NCBI RefSeq assembly: GCF_003265705.1
Contig: NW_020312858.1
Location: forward strand, 5,298,638-5,362,637
DNA length: 64,000 nucleotides
Source of the DNA: Callorhinus ursinus
Lineage: Eukaryota; Chordata; Mammalia; Carnivora; Otariidae
Direction: 5' to 3'
In this document: in pieces, positions 54,318 through 64,000 of the stretch
How the letters are laid out: every line of letters starts with the position of its first letter
Numbering within the stretch: the first letter of the stretch is position 1
Notes under the pieces: generated by a model
What the model saw: the letters and a program-made list of their open reading frames with translations, nothing else
What the model was told of the DNA's origin: nothing
Database searches by the model: none
Made by a program: the position numbers and the translations under genes

Positions 54318-54642
54318 GTTTGACCCTGAACAGTGCTAGAGTTAGGGGCCCCGACTCCTGAACATGCAAAAATCCATATATAACTTTTGACTCCCCAAAG
54401 ACTTAACCAGTAATGGCCTACATTGACTGGAAGCCTTACCGATAAGTCGATTAACGTGTTTTATGTGTTACATGTGTTACATACTGTATTCTTACAATGA
54501 AGTGAGAGAAAAGAAGATGTAACTAAGAAAATCACAAAGAAGAGAAAATATGTTTACAGTACTGAACTGTATTTATTGAAAAAGATATGTGTACATGTAG
54601 ACCCACACGGTTCAAACCCGTGTTGTTCAAAGGTCGACTGTA
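54318..54642. repeat. Tigger-like DNA-transposon remnant
   Basis: GAAGCCTTACCGATAAGTCG, GTACTGAACTGTATTTATTG and the right end CCGTGTTGTTCAAAGGTCGA match a familiar non-autonomous pogo/Tigger element. The left end (TGACCCTGAACAGTGC) is its decayed inverted partner. No transposase frame. Confidence 0.75.
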
Positions 54643-54959
54643 TGTATGTTTTGGTAGTTTCCTTGGACAATTTTTCTGAGTGAAGAGGCTGAAGAGTACA
54701 TTTTGGTTTCAAGACATCTCCACACCTTGGTAATGGAACATTGCCTAATGGAAAGCACACCCCCACGGGAATATTGTAGAATTTCTGCTGACAAAAGAAA
54801 TCTGCCCAAAGTATCTCACATATTGTCTTTAGAGGCCACTACTGTCAGCCTTTTTTGTGTTTGTTTTACATATAGGCTTTCTGCAAGTTTTCATGCCTCA
54901 TGGATGGATGGTGGCCAGACTTAGATTTCGTTATGAATTCCTGTTCTTTCTTTCCCGTA
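54643..54959 (+). other. Intronic stretch, no feature recognised
   Basis: Nothing identified. Confidence 0.4.
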
Positions 54960-55600
54960 ACCTTTGAAAAATGTTTTATTATGGAAAATTTCAAATGTAC
55001 ACACAAGTAGAATAATACAACAAATTCTCATACCATTCTTAATTTGTGTGTCCCTTCTCACTTTCTTTTTGACTTGTTTTAAAGAAAATCTCAGACAGCC
55101 TGTTATTTCATCTATAACTATTTTAGTGTTTATATCTATTGGATATGGACTTTATAGAAAAGCACATTATCGTACTCAACAAATTTCTTAAAACCTAATT
55201 CCTTAATATTGTCTAATACTGAATCTCTTCCCTTGATTTTTCTCAAAAATGTCTTTTTACAAAAAAAAAATTAAAAAAAATGTCTTTTTACAGTTGACTC
55301 TTTGAATCAGGTCCAAATAAGTTCCACCTAATGCATTTCATTGATATATCTCTTTAATCTTTTTAAATCTATAATACACTTTTTTTTTTTTTTTGCTTAT
55401 GCCATTTATTTATCGAAGAAACTGGGTTGTTCCCCTCCCCCACATTATGGATTTTGCTGACTGTGTCCTTGTGTTGTATAACATGTTATTCTTTTTCCAT
55501 ATTACCTGTAAACAGGTAGTTAGATTTGGGGACTTAACTATTTTTACAATCATTCATATTTTTTATTATTCATACGTAGGGTATTAAACTTCCTTTCACA
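54960..55600 (-). repeat. Old LINE-derived stretch, tentative
   Basis: TTTTATTATGGAAAATTTCA, AATGTACACACAAGTAGAAT and GACTCTTTGAATCAGGTCC resemble old antisense L1M text. Two A/T runs at 55,261 and 55,381 break it. Boundaries uncertain. Confidence 0.5.
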
Positions 55601-56294
55601 TTTGAAGACCACATTTGATTGTCCTACTTTGTATACTAAGATTGATTGGTGGGCTCATGTTGGCCTAGCCCTTTGTTGTCCAGTGTTTTTCCCCCATTTG
55701 ACCAACGAAATCCATGGGCTAACATTGTGACAGCCTACAGATTTCCAGGTCTGTTCACCTTCCAGCTAATGGTTTTAATTTAACATTCATTGCTGATTAT
55801 GGCCTGCATCATTTATTTCACTATTGTTAACATTTTAAGAAGACTTGAAAAACTTGTAGAAAAGGAAAGGAAAATTTTTGATTAAGAACTTTAGAAAAAA
55901 ACTGCAAATAAACTCTGAGGTATCTGGAAAATTAATTTATGCAAAGTATTTTTTTCTCTGATTATGGCTAATAAAAGAAATGTCATGTAGAAAAGAATGT
56001 TTAAAAGTTGTGTGTTTAGCTAAATTTACTACTAAGTAAATTTGTTTTTGAATAAGTTGTCCTTAAAAGGTTTTATGGGAACAGATTTTAAGTTAGATTC
56101 CTGCTTTTGGATTATTATGCATTTGTGAAATATTTTTATCTACATTGGGCTTTGCTGCAAGGATAATAAAATTCTGAGATTACTTTGTTTGGGGATTATG
56201 GGTCATGAATCCACATAGGTCATTTGAATCCATGTAGGTCATTTCTTCTCACTGTTGTGGTCACATTTTTTTTTGGTAGGTCTACCTAGAAGAC
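55601..56294 (+). other. Intronic stretch with a short direct repeat
   Basis: GAATCCACATAGGTCATTT and GAATCCATGTAGGTCATTT lie directly in tandem at about 56,208-56,245. Otherwise nothing identified. Confidence 0.5.
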
Positions 56295-56510
56295 TGTTCT
56301 TTATAAAGTACTTTCTGTGTGTCAGAGACACACTGTACTATTTAGTTTGTGTATACTAATTTATTTAATCTCTACATGATTATCATCCCTGTTTTACATA
56401 TGAGGAAGATGAAGCAGAGAAATTAAGTGATTTGCCCTGGTCATACAACTAATGAATGGCAAGAGCCCAGATTTGGACCTAGATAGTTTGGTTGTAGAAT
56501 TTATGCTCTT
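56295..56510 (-). repeat. MIR remnant
   Basis: CTTTCTGTGTGTCAGAGACA, TTATTTAATCTCTACATGAT, GTTTTACATATGAGGAAGAT and GATTTGCCCTGGTCATACAA are antisense MIR. Confidence 0.85.
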
Positions 56511-56741
56511 CTATAGCAGAAGGACAGAATGGATTAGGTAGTGTCTCTGTTACTAGAAAAATATTTCAAGTGTATGGTTCTCTGCTAGTGCTGGAGGATA
56601 ATCTATTTGTATCCATATGTAAATAATCTACATATATGTGTATTTTGTTTGCTTGTTTGTGTATATATATAGAGAGAGGTAACACTTAATGTCCACATGG
56701 AGGCACAAATATGTAGAGTTTTCCCTTTTAAGAAGGTCTTT

Positions 56742-56923
56742 TTTTTTTTTAATGTTATGTTAGTTACCATACAGTACATCATTAGTTTTTGATGTAGTGT
56801 TCCATGATTCATTGTTTGCCTATAACACCCAGTGTTCCATGCAATACTTTCCCTCCTTAATACCCATCATCGGGCCAACCCATCCCACCACCTCACTCCC
56901 CTCTAAAAACCCTCAGTTTGTTT
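56742..56923 (-). mobile_element. 5'-truncated carnivore-type L1, 3' end only
   Basis: Poly(T) start, then the same antisense L1 3' end as at 10.07 and 40.19 kb, truncated after about 180 bases. The target duplication TAAGAAGGTCTTT / TAGGAAGGTCTTT lies at 56729-56741 and 56924-56936. Confidence 0.92.
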
Positions 56924-56936
56924 TAGGAAGGTCTTT

Positions 56937-58320
56937 CTGACTCTAAGGCCTTTATTGAATCTCTTAACTTCAGATGGAGGTGGAAACAGCCCCCTGACTC
57001 TAATTATCATCTTGGGTAGAGGGACTTAGGAGGTCAGAATAGATGGCAAGGTCACAAGGGAAACCTAGCAGACAGCTTCAGGTCACAGTCAGATTCACAC
57101 AGGATGCTACTTAGGCCTTTGGACCCTTTTTGCCTTGAAGTTCAAGTTGCTTGCTCTCTAACCATCCATCCAGATCTTACCTACACATTTCAGGTTATTT
57201 TTGGAGCAGGAAGCCACATAGCTAGTATTCAATACCATAGAAATAGTTTTTCAAATTCTCTAAATCATAATTAAATAGCAGTCATAGGTATCAATTATAG
57301 AACCAAGCAGGAGGCACTATGTAGACTGTCTTGTCCCAAGTTTATCTTTGGTCTCTGCTAAGTGATTTTTTTTCTTAAATTGAGGTAATGTGCCTCATAT
57401 TTTAACAGATTTCAGTAATTTTGTTCACATCTTTTTCTGTCCATCATTCTGTTTTTACTTTAGCAAGTGAATTTATTTCTGCCCGATGTCATTTCAGATG
57501 GGAACAATAAATAATTTGAGTGTCATGTTCTTTCACAAGAAAATTTCTACCTTTCTTTAGGTTTTTATGTTTGAACTGTGCTTTTTTGTGTGTTAGTCTG
57601 ATAAGAGGTTAATCTGGATAAGAAAATGTCTAGATCCTCAAGAATCTGAATGTTGTAAAAATCTGATGGTTTGAACAGTTGGATATCATTGACAGGGATG
57701 TGTTACACAGAACTAATGAGGAAGCTTCCTCAGGTCAGGAGCCAAAAGAGATGGATTTATCTAGTGTCTTTCAGTCTGTGTTTGAAGCTTCAAGCAGTTA
57801 TGTGCCAGTGTACTTAATAGGAAAGGCCTCAAGGGACTGATTCTCTAGGTATATGAGAGAGGATGGGCTTAAAGACATGTTTCTTAATTTTATTTATTCT
57901 GTTTACAGATTCAAATGTTGACATTGTATATAATTTTGGTAATCGTTGCATCAGTAATTTTCCCCAAATATAGAGAATTTCTTAAAGTACTTAGTATATT
58001 TTAGTAAGGATGTTCATGCCTTCTAAAACAGACATTTCCTGAATCATCTTCTTGACTTCAATGCAGCCCTTCCTTTTTAGTAAGTTTTTCTTGCGGGGAG
58101 GAGGGAGAATTTATTACCCAGTTTCTTATTCCCTAGAGAATGGAAAACTCAGTAAAATAGAGAACATAGTAATGTTTTTGCAGGATTCACTTTCCATATT
58201 TATATTTCCAAGTATAAAGCAATAGGATGATTTCATTATCCTCAAGTACAGGTAGGACCTGTGCTGGCAAATTAAAGCTTCCAGATCATCTTTGAGAATG
58301 AAAAAATAACCTGATGCTCT
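56937..58320 (+). other. Intronic stretch, no feature recognised
   Basis: No exon or nameable repeat. Confidence 0.4.
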
Positions 58321-58880
58321 GGGCATGTGACTGGGGCAGAACACACCACCAGATGTTCCTATATACTCTCACCAGCAACCACGCGTAGGAGCAAGAACAA
58401 ACAAAAGCACTGTACTCTTGAACCGGAAAAGACAAGCTCCCTTCCTCCTGCAGGATTTTACTTTACCCTCCAGTGCCCTCTACTGACCAAGCTTAACATC
58501 ATGCTCTGTCAAGGAGAAATGCTTCAAGAGCTCTGTCTCTATCACAGAGCAGGTACTGAAGGGTGAATTTGGAGTTGAGAGGCAATATATTGATAACTAG
58601 TACCGAAGCCAGATACAATTACTATATAATTCCAAGATAATTCCACTTTTATAAGGTACAGAAACAAGGAAACTATACTGTTAGAAGTCAGGCTAGTGGT
58701 TAACCTTGGTGAAAAGTAGTAGTGACCAGAAAAGAGCATGGGTGGGCCTTTCGTGGTACTAATAATGTTCTTTTTCTGGATGTGGATGCTGGTTATGTGG
58801 GTGTGTTCAGTTTGTGCAGGGTAGTTTTTTTTTCTAAGTGCATATTCTACTTCAACAGAAGTTAAAATGTGGTATAGTTT
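58321..58880 (+). repeat. Old repeat remnants, ending in L1-type 3' text
   Basis: CCTCCAGTGCCCTCTACTGA, GAATTTGGAGTTGAGAGGCA, then ATAATTCCACTTTTATAAGG, GGCTAGTGGTTAACCTTGG and GATGTGGATGCTGGTTATGT are words from old sense elements. The second part is L1ME-like. The 79-codon frame at 58327-58566 falls in the first part. Confidence 0.6.
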
Positions 58881-58998
58881 GATTTTAAAAGTAAAAGCTT
58901 AAAAGGAAGATCCAGTCTAGAATAGGGGAAATGAAAAATAATCCTGGGTATCTCACCCTTTTCTTATTTTTAAAAACTGGTTTGAGGGTTGTACATCT

Positions 58999-59192
58999 TT
59001 TTTTTTTTTAAGATTTTATTTATCTGAGATACTTATTTATCTGAGAGAGAGAGAGAGCAGGGGAGGGGCAGAGGGAGAAGCAGACTCCCTGCTGAGCGGG
59101 GAGCCCCACTTGGGGCTTGATCCCAGGATTCTGGGATCATGACCTGAGCCGAAGGCAGACACAACCAACCAACCGAGCCACCCAGGAGCCCC
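58999..59192 (-). mobile_element. Can-SINE with a tail duplication
   Basis: Reversed copy. ACTTATTTATCTGAGA repeats TTATTTATCTGAGA near the tail, so the copy has a small internal duplication at about 59,021-59,050. Flanks GGGTTGTACATCTT (before) and GAGTTGTACATCTT (after) are the target duplication. Confidence 0.95.
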
Positions 59193-59209
59193 AAGAGTTG
59201 TACATCTTA

Positions 59210-60155
59210 AAGTCGAAAAACAGGTGTCTAATTCATTCAGCAAAAATATTCATTGCCAGGCTACCTTTCTTTTCATTTGGGATCAAATTGCTAATAACTG
59301 AGGCCACCTGTAGAGCAGCTGCTACTTCCTTTTGTTGCCATTCTTCTTACCAAGTCTTTGAACAGCAGTTACATATTTTTTTAATGGCATTTCAGATACA
59401 GTGTAAATAAAATATCACTGTTCTCTGTAAGCATTATCTTTGCTTTTATCTTTGTCATGATATGCCCTTCTTCTTGTAGCCACTGACAAATCACCAGATC
59501 CCTTTTTTCCTGGCTGAGAGATTTGGAAGCCCACAATGGTAACTTCCGTGTAGGGGTTAATGACAATGGGAACCATAGATGGTTGGTTCAGGAATTGGTG
59601 GTGATAGGACAGACTCAGTGTGTGGCTTTTAAAAGCTCTAAACAGAAGCAGCTTAGTACTGTGGTTTGTTCAGGAGTAGTAACGGTGCAGAATGGAAGGA
59701 ATCCACAAGTTGGGAGTCAGACCTGGATCCAGGAGGTGGATATGGAATCTAGATGGGAGTCACATTCCCAGAAAGCAGAGGTTGCTAAGAAACTCTGGCA
59801 GTGGATAGAACTTAGGGTGAATTTTAAAGTGGAGCTAGCTGTTTAAAGCCCAATTGTTATTAAATCAAATTAAAGTGAATAATGGTAATAGAATTGGTAT
59901 TACCAACTTTTCTGTACAGAGCTTTATGTCTCCACATTAATAGGATAGGAGGTTGTTTCCATGCTTTGAATGGCTGGTTATACTCTTACCTAGTGGGGCT
60001 TTGACCAGGGTAAGAGTCACCACAAACATGTAACAGAAGGCTGAGAACCTAGAGTGATTCCCTTGCAAAAATTGTTACCTTATATTTCTTGATTTTAAGG
60101 CATTTGAGGGTAAAAGAATAAAATAGTGTGAATGGTGAAACTAACCAGTGGGTCT
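59210..60155 (+). other. Intronic stretch, no feature recognised
   Basis: A 107-codon plus frame at 59523-59846 has no known domain and no clear acceptor. Not called. Confidence 0.4.
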
Positions 60156-60300
60156 TTCATTTATAAATTCAGTACATGTATTTATCCAACCTATATGTAG
60201 GTATTTACTGTATCATAGGCCCTGTCCTAGGCATTGGCAACTCAAAGGTGAATCTGATGCAGTCCCTAGGCCCTCTGGAGGATTATTATTTTGTCTTCTT
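60156..60300 (-). repeat. L2 3' end, antisense
   Basis: ATGTAGGTATTTACTGTATC, GGCCCTGTCCTAGGCATTGG, GATGCAGTCCCTAGGCCC. Confidence 0.65.
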
Positions 60301-62424
60301 CTCTTTGAGGGCTGCCTTTATTATACTTGTCTGTGACATACAGCTTTGTCACCAATTCCTTTAGGATTCTATTGAGCCTTTAAGATCTGATACTTGTATT
60401 TCATATCCAGCCAAATGAGTTTCCTGACTTTTATTTACTTCATTTTATTACTAGTCTGGGCTTATACTATGCCACTAATCAAGGGCTTCATTTGCAAATT
60501 TAGCATCTTAAGGAAAGGGTACCCATGATTGAAGGTATGGATCTCATTGTGCACATGTACTCCAGACTGGCAGTTTGGAAATTTTCTGTCCTCCAAACTG
60601 GTCATCTGTATGTAGAACAGTCTGAAATCACATCACTACAGCTGGTACTCAGTGCTGATGATGGAAGGGAGCATCAGAATGGTAATAAAATATGATGTAA
60701 TATAAGCACGAGATGACGGGTATTAAGAAGTTTGTATTCCAAAACGGTTGTCCTTTGATCTGAGGATTGATACTATTTGCCAAGTAAACTAACAGGCTTT
60801 TCTCTGCAGTTTTCTTATTCATTCTATCATGATTCTGACATCTCAGACCAGTCTTCCTAAAGCAGTGCCACTGTTTTATGTACAGGTAAGTAATTACTTA
60901 GGTGTTAGGTGCTAGAAGTCAGTAGTTTTAACAGTGTGATGTTTGCTAATATGTTAATTTAAAATAGGTGACTACATCTATACCAATTTGTAGTTAGGTG
61001 AACCACACCTAATGTAGATGGTGTTAACAGATTTTAGTCTATTGGCTTAAATTTGCCTAAAATTGACTATTCTGCTTATTGCCCGCAGTTTCTGCTCTTC
61101 GTACCCTACTGCCAGATTTGGAGAACCAGGCAAGAGATTCCTGTTGCCAGCCACCCACCACGCCATTCAGCCAGTGTTGTCTGTGTTTGCTTTTGCCAGA
61201 ACTTTTTACATATGTGTCAGTAACACAGCATCTTGCTTTCCATATCCCCCCCGCAGAGTGGTTCTGCATTTATCACAGCACTCTTCCTTTTTAGATTTTG
61301 GGGAAGGGGGAATTGAGGGTGGGAGAGGATTGGAGAACTGTTTCATCTTGTAAAAAGTCATAAAATCCTTCTCAATTTCTATTAAATTCCTAGATCCTAA
61401 GGGAAGGGCAGGAGATGCCAGAGTTGAACAGCTTTTAGGGACTGAAGTCGCTGTGGACTCCATCAGGGTGCAGCCTCCTCCTGGTTTTGCAGCTGGCGAT
61501 TTCATGTAGGATGTGCAAGTTAGGTGTCAGGATTTTTACCTTAAAACTGGAACGTAAGGAAGTTTATGTCAGATTCAGAATCCATTATTTGTCTTGTCTT
61601 TATATGACAGAAAAAAGCTCTTTGGAAACATCTTGGCACTTTATTTTACTTGAACACAGCAGAGTTGTAGAAGTAGTGGGAAAGCCCATCTTTTTAGTGT
61701 TAGGAATTCCAAAAATGTAGGTGATAGATGTTTACAGATTGTAGATTGGTTTGCACTTGGGCTGGCTCTTCTGTTTCCTGTAGAATAAAGAATGCTGAGC
61801 CTGGATGATCATAAATATGTGATTTTCTTTTATTATTTTTCCCAAAGTAAAAACTCTGCTGAGGATTGTCTGTATTATAATTCTGTTAACATGTTTACTT
61901 TGTTTCCCTGCTGTCTTGGATAGCTACCAGATAGACTTTATGCCTTACTATAAATTATTCCAAAACAATTTTGTGTAACAATTCAGGATTCAGATGGAAG
62001 GCATTATGAAAATAGACAAAGAATTTAAACAGAATTACTTACAGTTATATATCCCTGAAGATTTTATCTATGTTTATCATAAGAATTACTTCATGAAATA
62101 GTTTGTTCCCTTGTTTGTAATGTTATCTGAAGGGTCCATCCATCTTTAAAAATGTGCTTAGCAGGTCTTCTTGACAGTTTTATCAAGCTGTTTTAATTGC
62201 TTCCTCTTCACCGGTGGATGGATCAAAACCATCCTCTGCTGTAGCCTGCTTTTTTTTTTCTTTTGCCATACGGGCTTTCTTTTTTTCCTTTTCTAGACTG
62301 TTGTACTTTATCTATGGAATATCCGTCTAACCTCTGCCCACTGTCTGAGTACCCCAAATAGAACATCTCCAAATCCCGACCTCTCACTTACGCTATTTTC
62401 ATTTGCCTTTCATTTGCTCAAGGC
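60301..62424 (+). other. Intronic stretch, no confirmed exon
   Basis: Two acceptor-like sites occur (60,808 and 61,086), see the rejected list. A CT-rich tract lies at 62,245-62,298. No named repeat. Confidence 0.4.
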
Positions 62425-62590
62425 AGCTCGATGTAGTGCTGAGAGCCGAGTCGGAATCCCAGAAATCCAATTCTTGTGCTTTGGAATAATTGTGAGCCTT
62501 TGGGCAATCACACTCCTCTGACCCTTAGTTTCCTTATCTTAAGATAAAAGGATTGCATTGCCTGAGCTTTAAATTCCCTCCCTGTTCCTT
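62425..62590 (+). repeat. MIR remnant, sense
   Basis: CGAGTCGGAATCCCAGAAAT, GAGCCTTTGGGCAATCACAC, CCTTAGTTTCCTTATCTTAA, GATAAAAGGATTG. Confidence 0.7.
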
Positions 62591-62644
62591 CAAACTTAGC
62601 CTGTCCAAAATAGAACTCATCCATCTCCTCTCCCAAAAGGTGGT

Positions 62645-62755
62645 TTTTGTCACTGTTCTGCAAATGAAGAAACTGAGACCCAGGGAGATTGAATAAATTG
62701 CACAAATCATACAATCCTTGTGTTCAGAACTTAGATATCTTCACTCCCTGGTCTA
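62645..62755 (-). repeat. MIR remnant, antisense
   Basis: CTGCAAATGAAGAAACTGAG, ACCCAGGGAGATTGAATAAA, TTGCACAAATCATAC. Opposite in orientation to the MIR just before it. Confidence 0.7.
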
Positions 62756-63241
62756 CGGGTATTACTTTCCCCCCACAAAAAGGCATTAAAGTGTGACAAG
62801 TCAAAAGATCTTATGTTACTTGGTGAGGCCTGTTGAGAGTGAATGTGGAGTATTATTTGTTAAGCCCTTTGTCTTCCCCCATAAGGTTATAGCTTGAATT
62901 TTCAGGGCTCTGAACCTTGAGCTCTACTGTCAGGAGATTGGTTTCTTCAATCCTGTGTTCACTGGTGGGATCATTCCTGATCTGGGTCAGTTGACATGAT
63001 AGCATATGGTCTAATGATAAAAAAGTACAGTCAGGTTTGACTTTGCAGTGTGATATTTGATATAGCTCTGGTAATGCCTGGCTTTCTTCTACTACTGACC
63101 TTAATAGTGATTCTTATTAAGCAAGTTGATTTTCATCACCAGATTAGGAATTAAAATGATTTTCTCTGATTGAAGAGAGCATTTTGAGATAAGTCAGTGA
63201 TTCATAGAAAACAACGCAGGTTTTAAAATGAGGTACTTACT
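62756..63241 (+). other. Intronic stretch, no feature recognised
   Basis: Nothing identified. Confidence 0.4.
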
Positions 63242-63481
63242 GGGGCATCTGGGTGCCTTAGTTGGTTAAGTGTTTGAGTCTTGGTTTCAGCTCAGGTCAT
63301 GCTCATAGGATGGAGCCCTGCATCAGGCTACCCTGTCAGGGCGGAGTCCGCTGGAGAGTCTCTCTCCCTCCCCCTCTGCACCTCCTCTCTTTCTCCCCAC
63401 TGCCCCTGTCCCTCCGCATGCATGGGTTCTCTCTCTCTTTCTCAAATAAATAAAATCTTAAAAAAAAAATTTAAAAAATTT
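63242..63481 (+). mobile_element. Can-SINE
   Basis: GGGGCATCTGGGTGCCTTAG head, CAGGTCATGCTCATAGG body, long CT-rich region, AAATAAATAAAATCTT tail. The perfect 14-bp target duplication ATGAGGTACTTACT is at 63228-63241 and 63482-63495. Confidence 0.96.
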
Positions 63482-63641
63482 ATGAGGTACTTACTATCTG
63501 TAGGAAGAAAACTTACACAAAAAAAGATTTTCTTAGCACAATATACTTCATGGCTTAGCTGTGAATTAGATATTGATTTAATAAATAATGCTGATAATAA
63601 GTATATTGGGAAGCTAAGACTTCATCTTCCATAACAAGAAG

Positions 63642-63810
63642 TTATCTGTTTTTGTAAGTAAAGTTTTTTTGGAACACAGCCAGACCCATTCATTTGCATA
63701 TTGTCTGTGGCTATTTTTGTGCTGCAGTGGCAGAATTGATTTGTTGCAACAGAGATTATATGGCTTGCAGAATGTAAAATATTTAGTATCTGGCCTTTAA
63801 AAATATTTGC
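63642..63810 (+). repeat. hAT-type DNA-transposon remnant
   Basis: CTGTTTTTGTAAGTAAAGTT, TTTGGAACACAGCCAGACCC, ATTCATTTGCATATTGTCTG, then AAATATTTAGTATCTGGCC are typical of a common non-autonomous hAT element. Both inverted ends are lost. Confidence 0.7.
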
Positions 63811-63865
63811 CACCTCGTATTCCATAGGACGAAGCCAATAGAATAATGTTTAAACTATATTTTTC

Positions 63866-64000
63866 TTAAGATTTATTTATTTATTTATTTGAGAGAGAGA
63901 ACATGAACAGGAGGGAGAGAGAATCTCAAGCAGACTGTGCTGAGCGCTGAGCCTGATGGGGCTCGATCTCATGACCCTGAGATCATGACCTGAGCTGAAA
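63866..64000 (-). mobile_element. Can-SINE, cut by the window end
   Basis: AAGATTTATTTATTTATTTA tail and GGGGCTCGATCTCATGACCC, GATCATGACCTGAGCTG. The head lies beyond position 64,000. Confidence 0.93.

Noticed and set aside
60810..60891. Exon-like block with TCTCTGCAG acceptor and ACAG|GTAAGT donor, and an open frame with an ATG
   Set aside because: The interior (TCAGACCAGTCTTCCTAAAG) resembles a decayed L2-type repeat, the ATG context is poor, only one short frame is open and I know no protein like it. Spliced transcripts could still revive it.
61071..61213. Acceptor-like TTGCCCGCAG followed by about 40 open codons
   Set aside because: No matching donor at a sensible place, the frame ends at TAA, and no family is recognised.

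Overview
The window reads as nuclear DNA of a carnivoran mammal, most likely an arctoid caniform (bear, seal or mustelid group). The main evidence is about 37 copies of a tRNA-derived Can-SINE on both strands. Each has a head close to GCGCCTGGGTGGCTCAGT, a body with CAGGTCATGATC, a CT-rich stretch and an AAATAAATAAATAAAATCTT tail. Three short 5'-truncated L1 insertions share one carnivore-type 3' end. The body sequence looks like the arctoid versions rather than the dog or cat versions, but that is from memory and no search was run. There are no bacterial-style genes, operons, CRISPR arrays or terminators, and almost all ORFs longer than 60 codons are chance frames or lie in repeats.

Layout. 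1-22.7 kb is gene-free: L2, MIR, old L1, LTR-like and DNA-transposon fossils, Can-SINEs, three blocks of a degenerate ATCC/ATTC array (10.4-13.5 kb), a cryptic ~30-bp minisatellite (5.4 kb) and a 134-bp inverted duplication (3.66 and 5.12 kb). About 22.8-24.3 kb is a CpG island with Sp1-type GC boxes, three CCAAT boxes and an octamer. It ends in a probable non-coding first exon with a strong donor (AG|GTAAGT at 23,648) on the + strand. From 24.3 kb to the end I see no convincing coding exon, so this is best read as a long first intron (at least 40 kb) of a gene whose coding part lies to the right. I could not identify that gene. The intron holds many SINEs (several nested), MIR and L2 copies, MER5-like hAT remnants, an MLT1-like LTR, a Tigger-like element and one long decayed L1 on the minus strand (about 47.85-52.75 kb) that has taken six SINE insertions.

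I found no new biological system. The points worth a second look are structural: the inverted duplication whose right arm abuts a 10-bp palindrome, two tandem duplications of unique sequence (46 bp and 92 bp), an array split by datable insertions, a SINE-in-SINE palindrome, and the unidentified promoter. Boundaries of old repeats are approximate, and family names for old elements are recalled, not searched.
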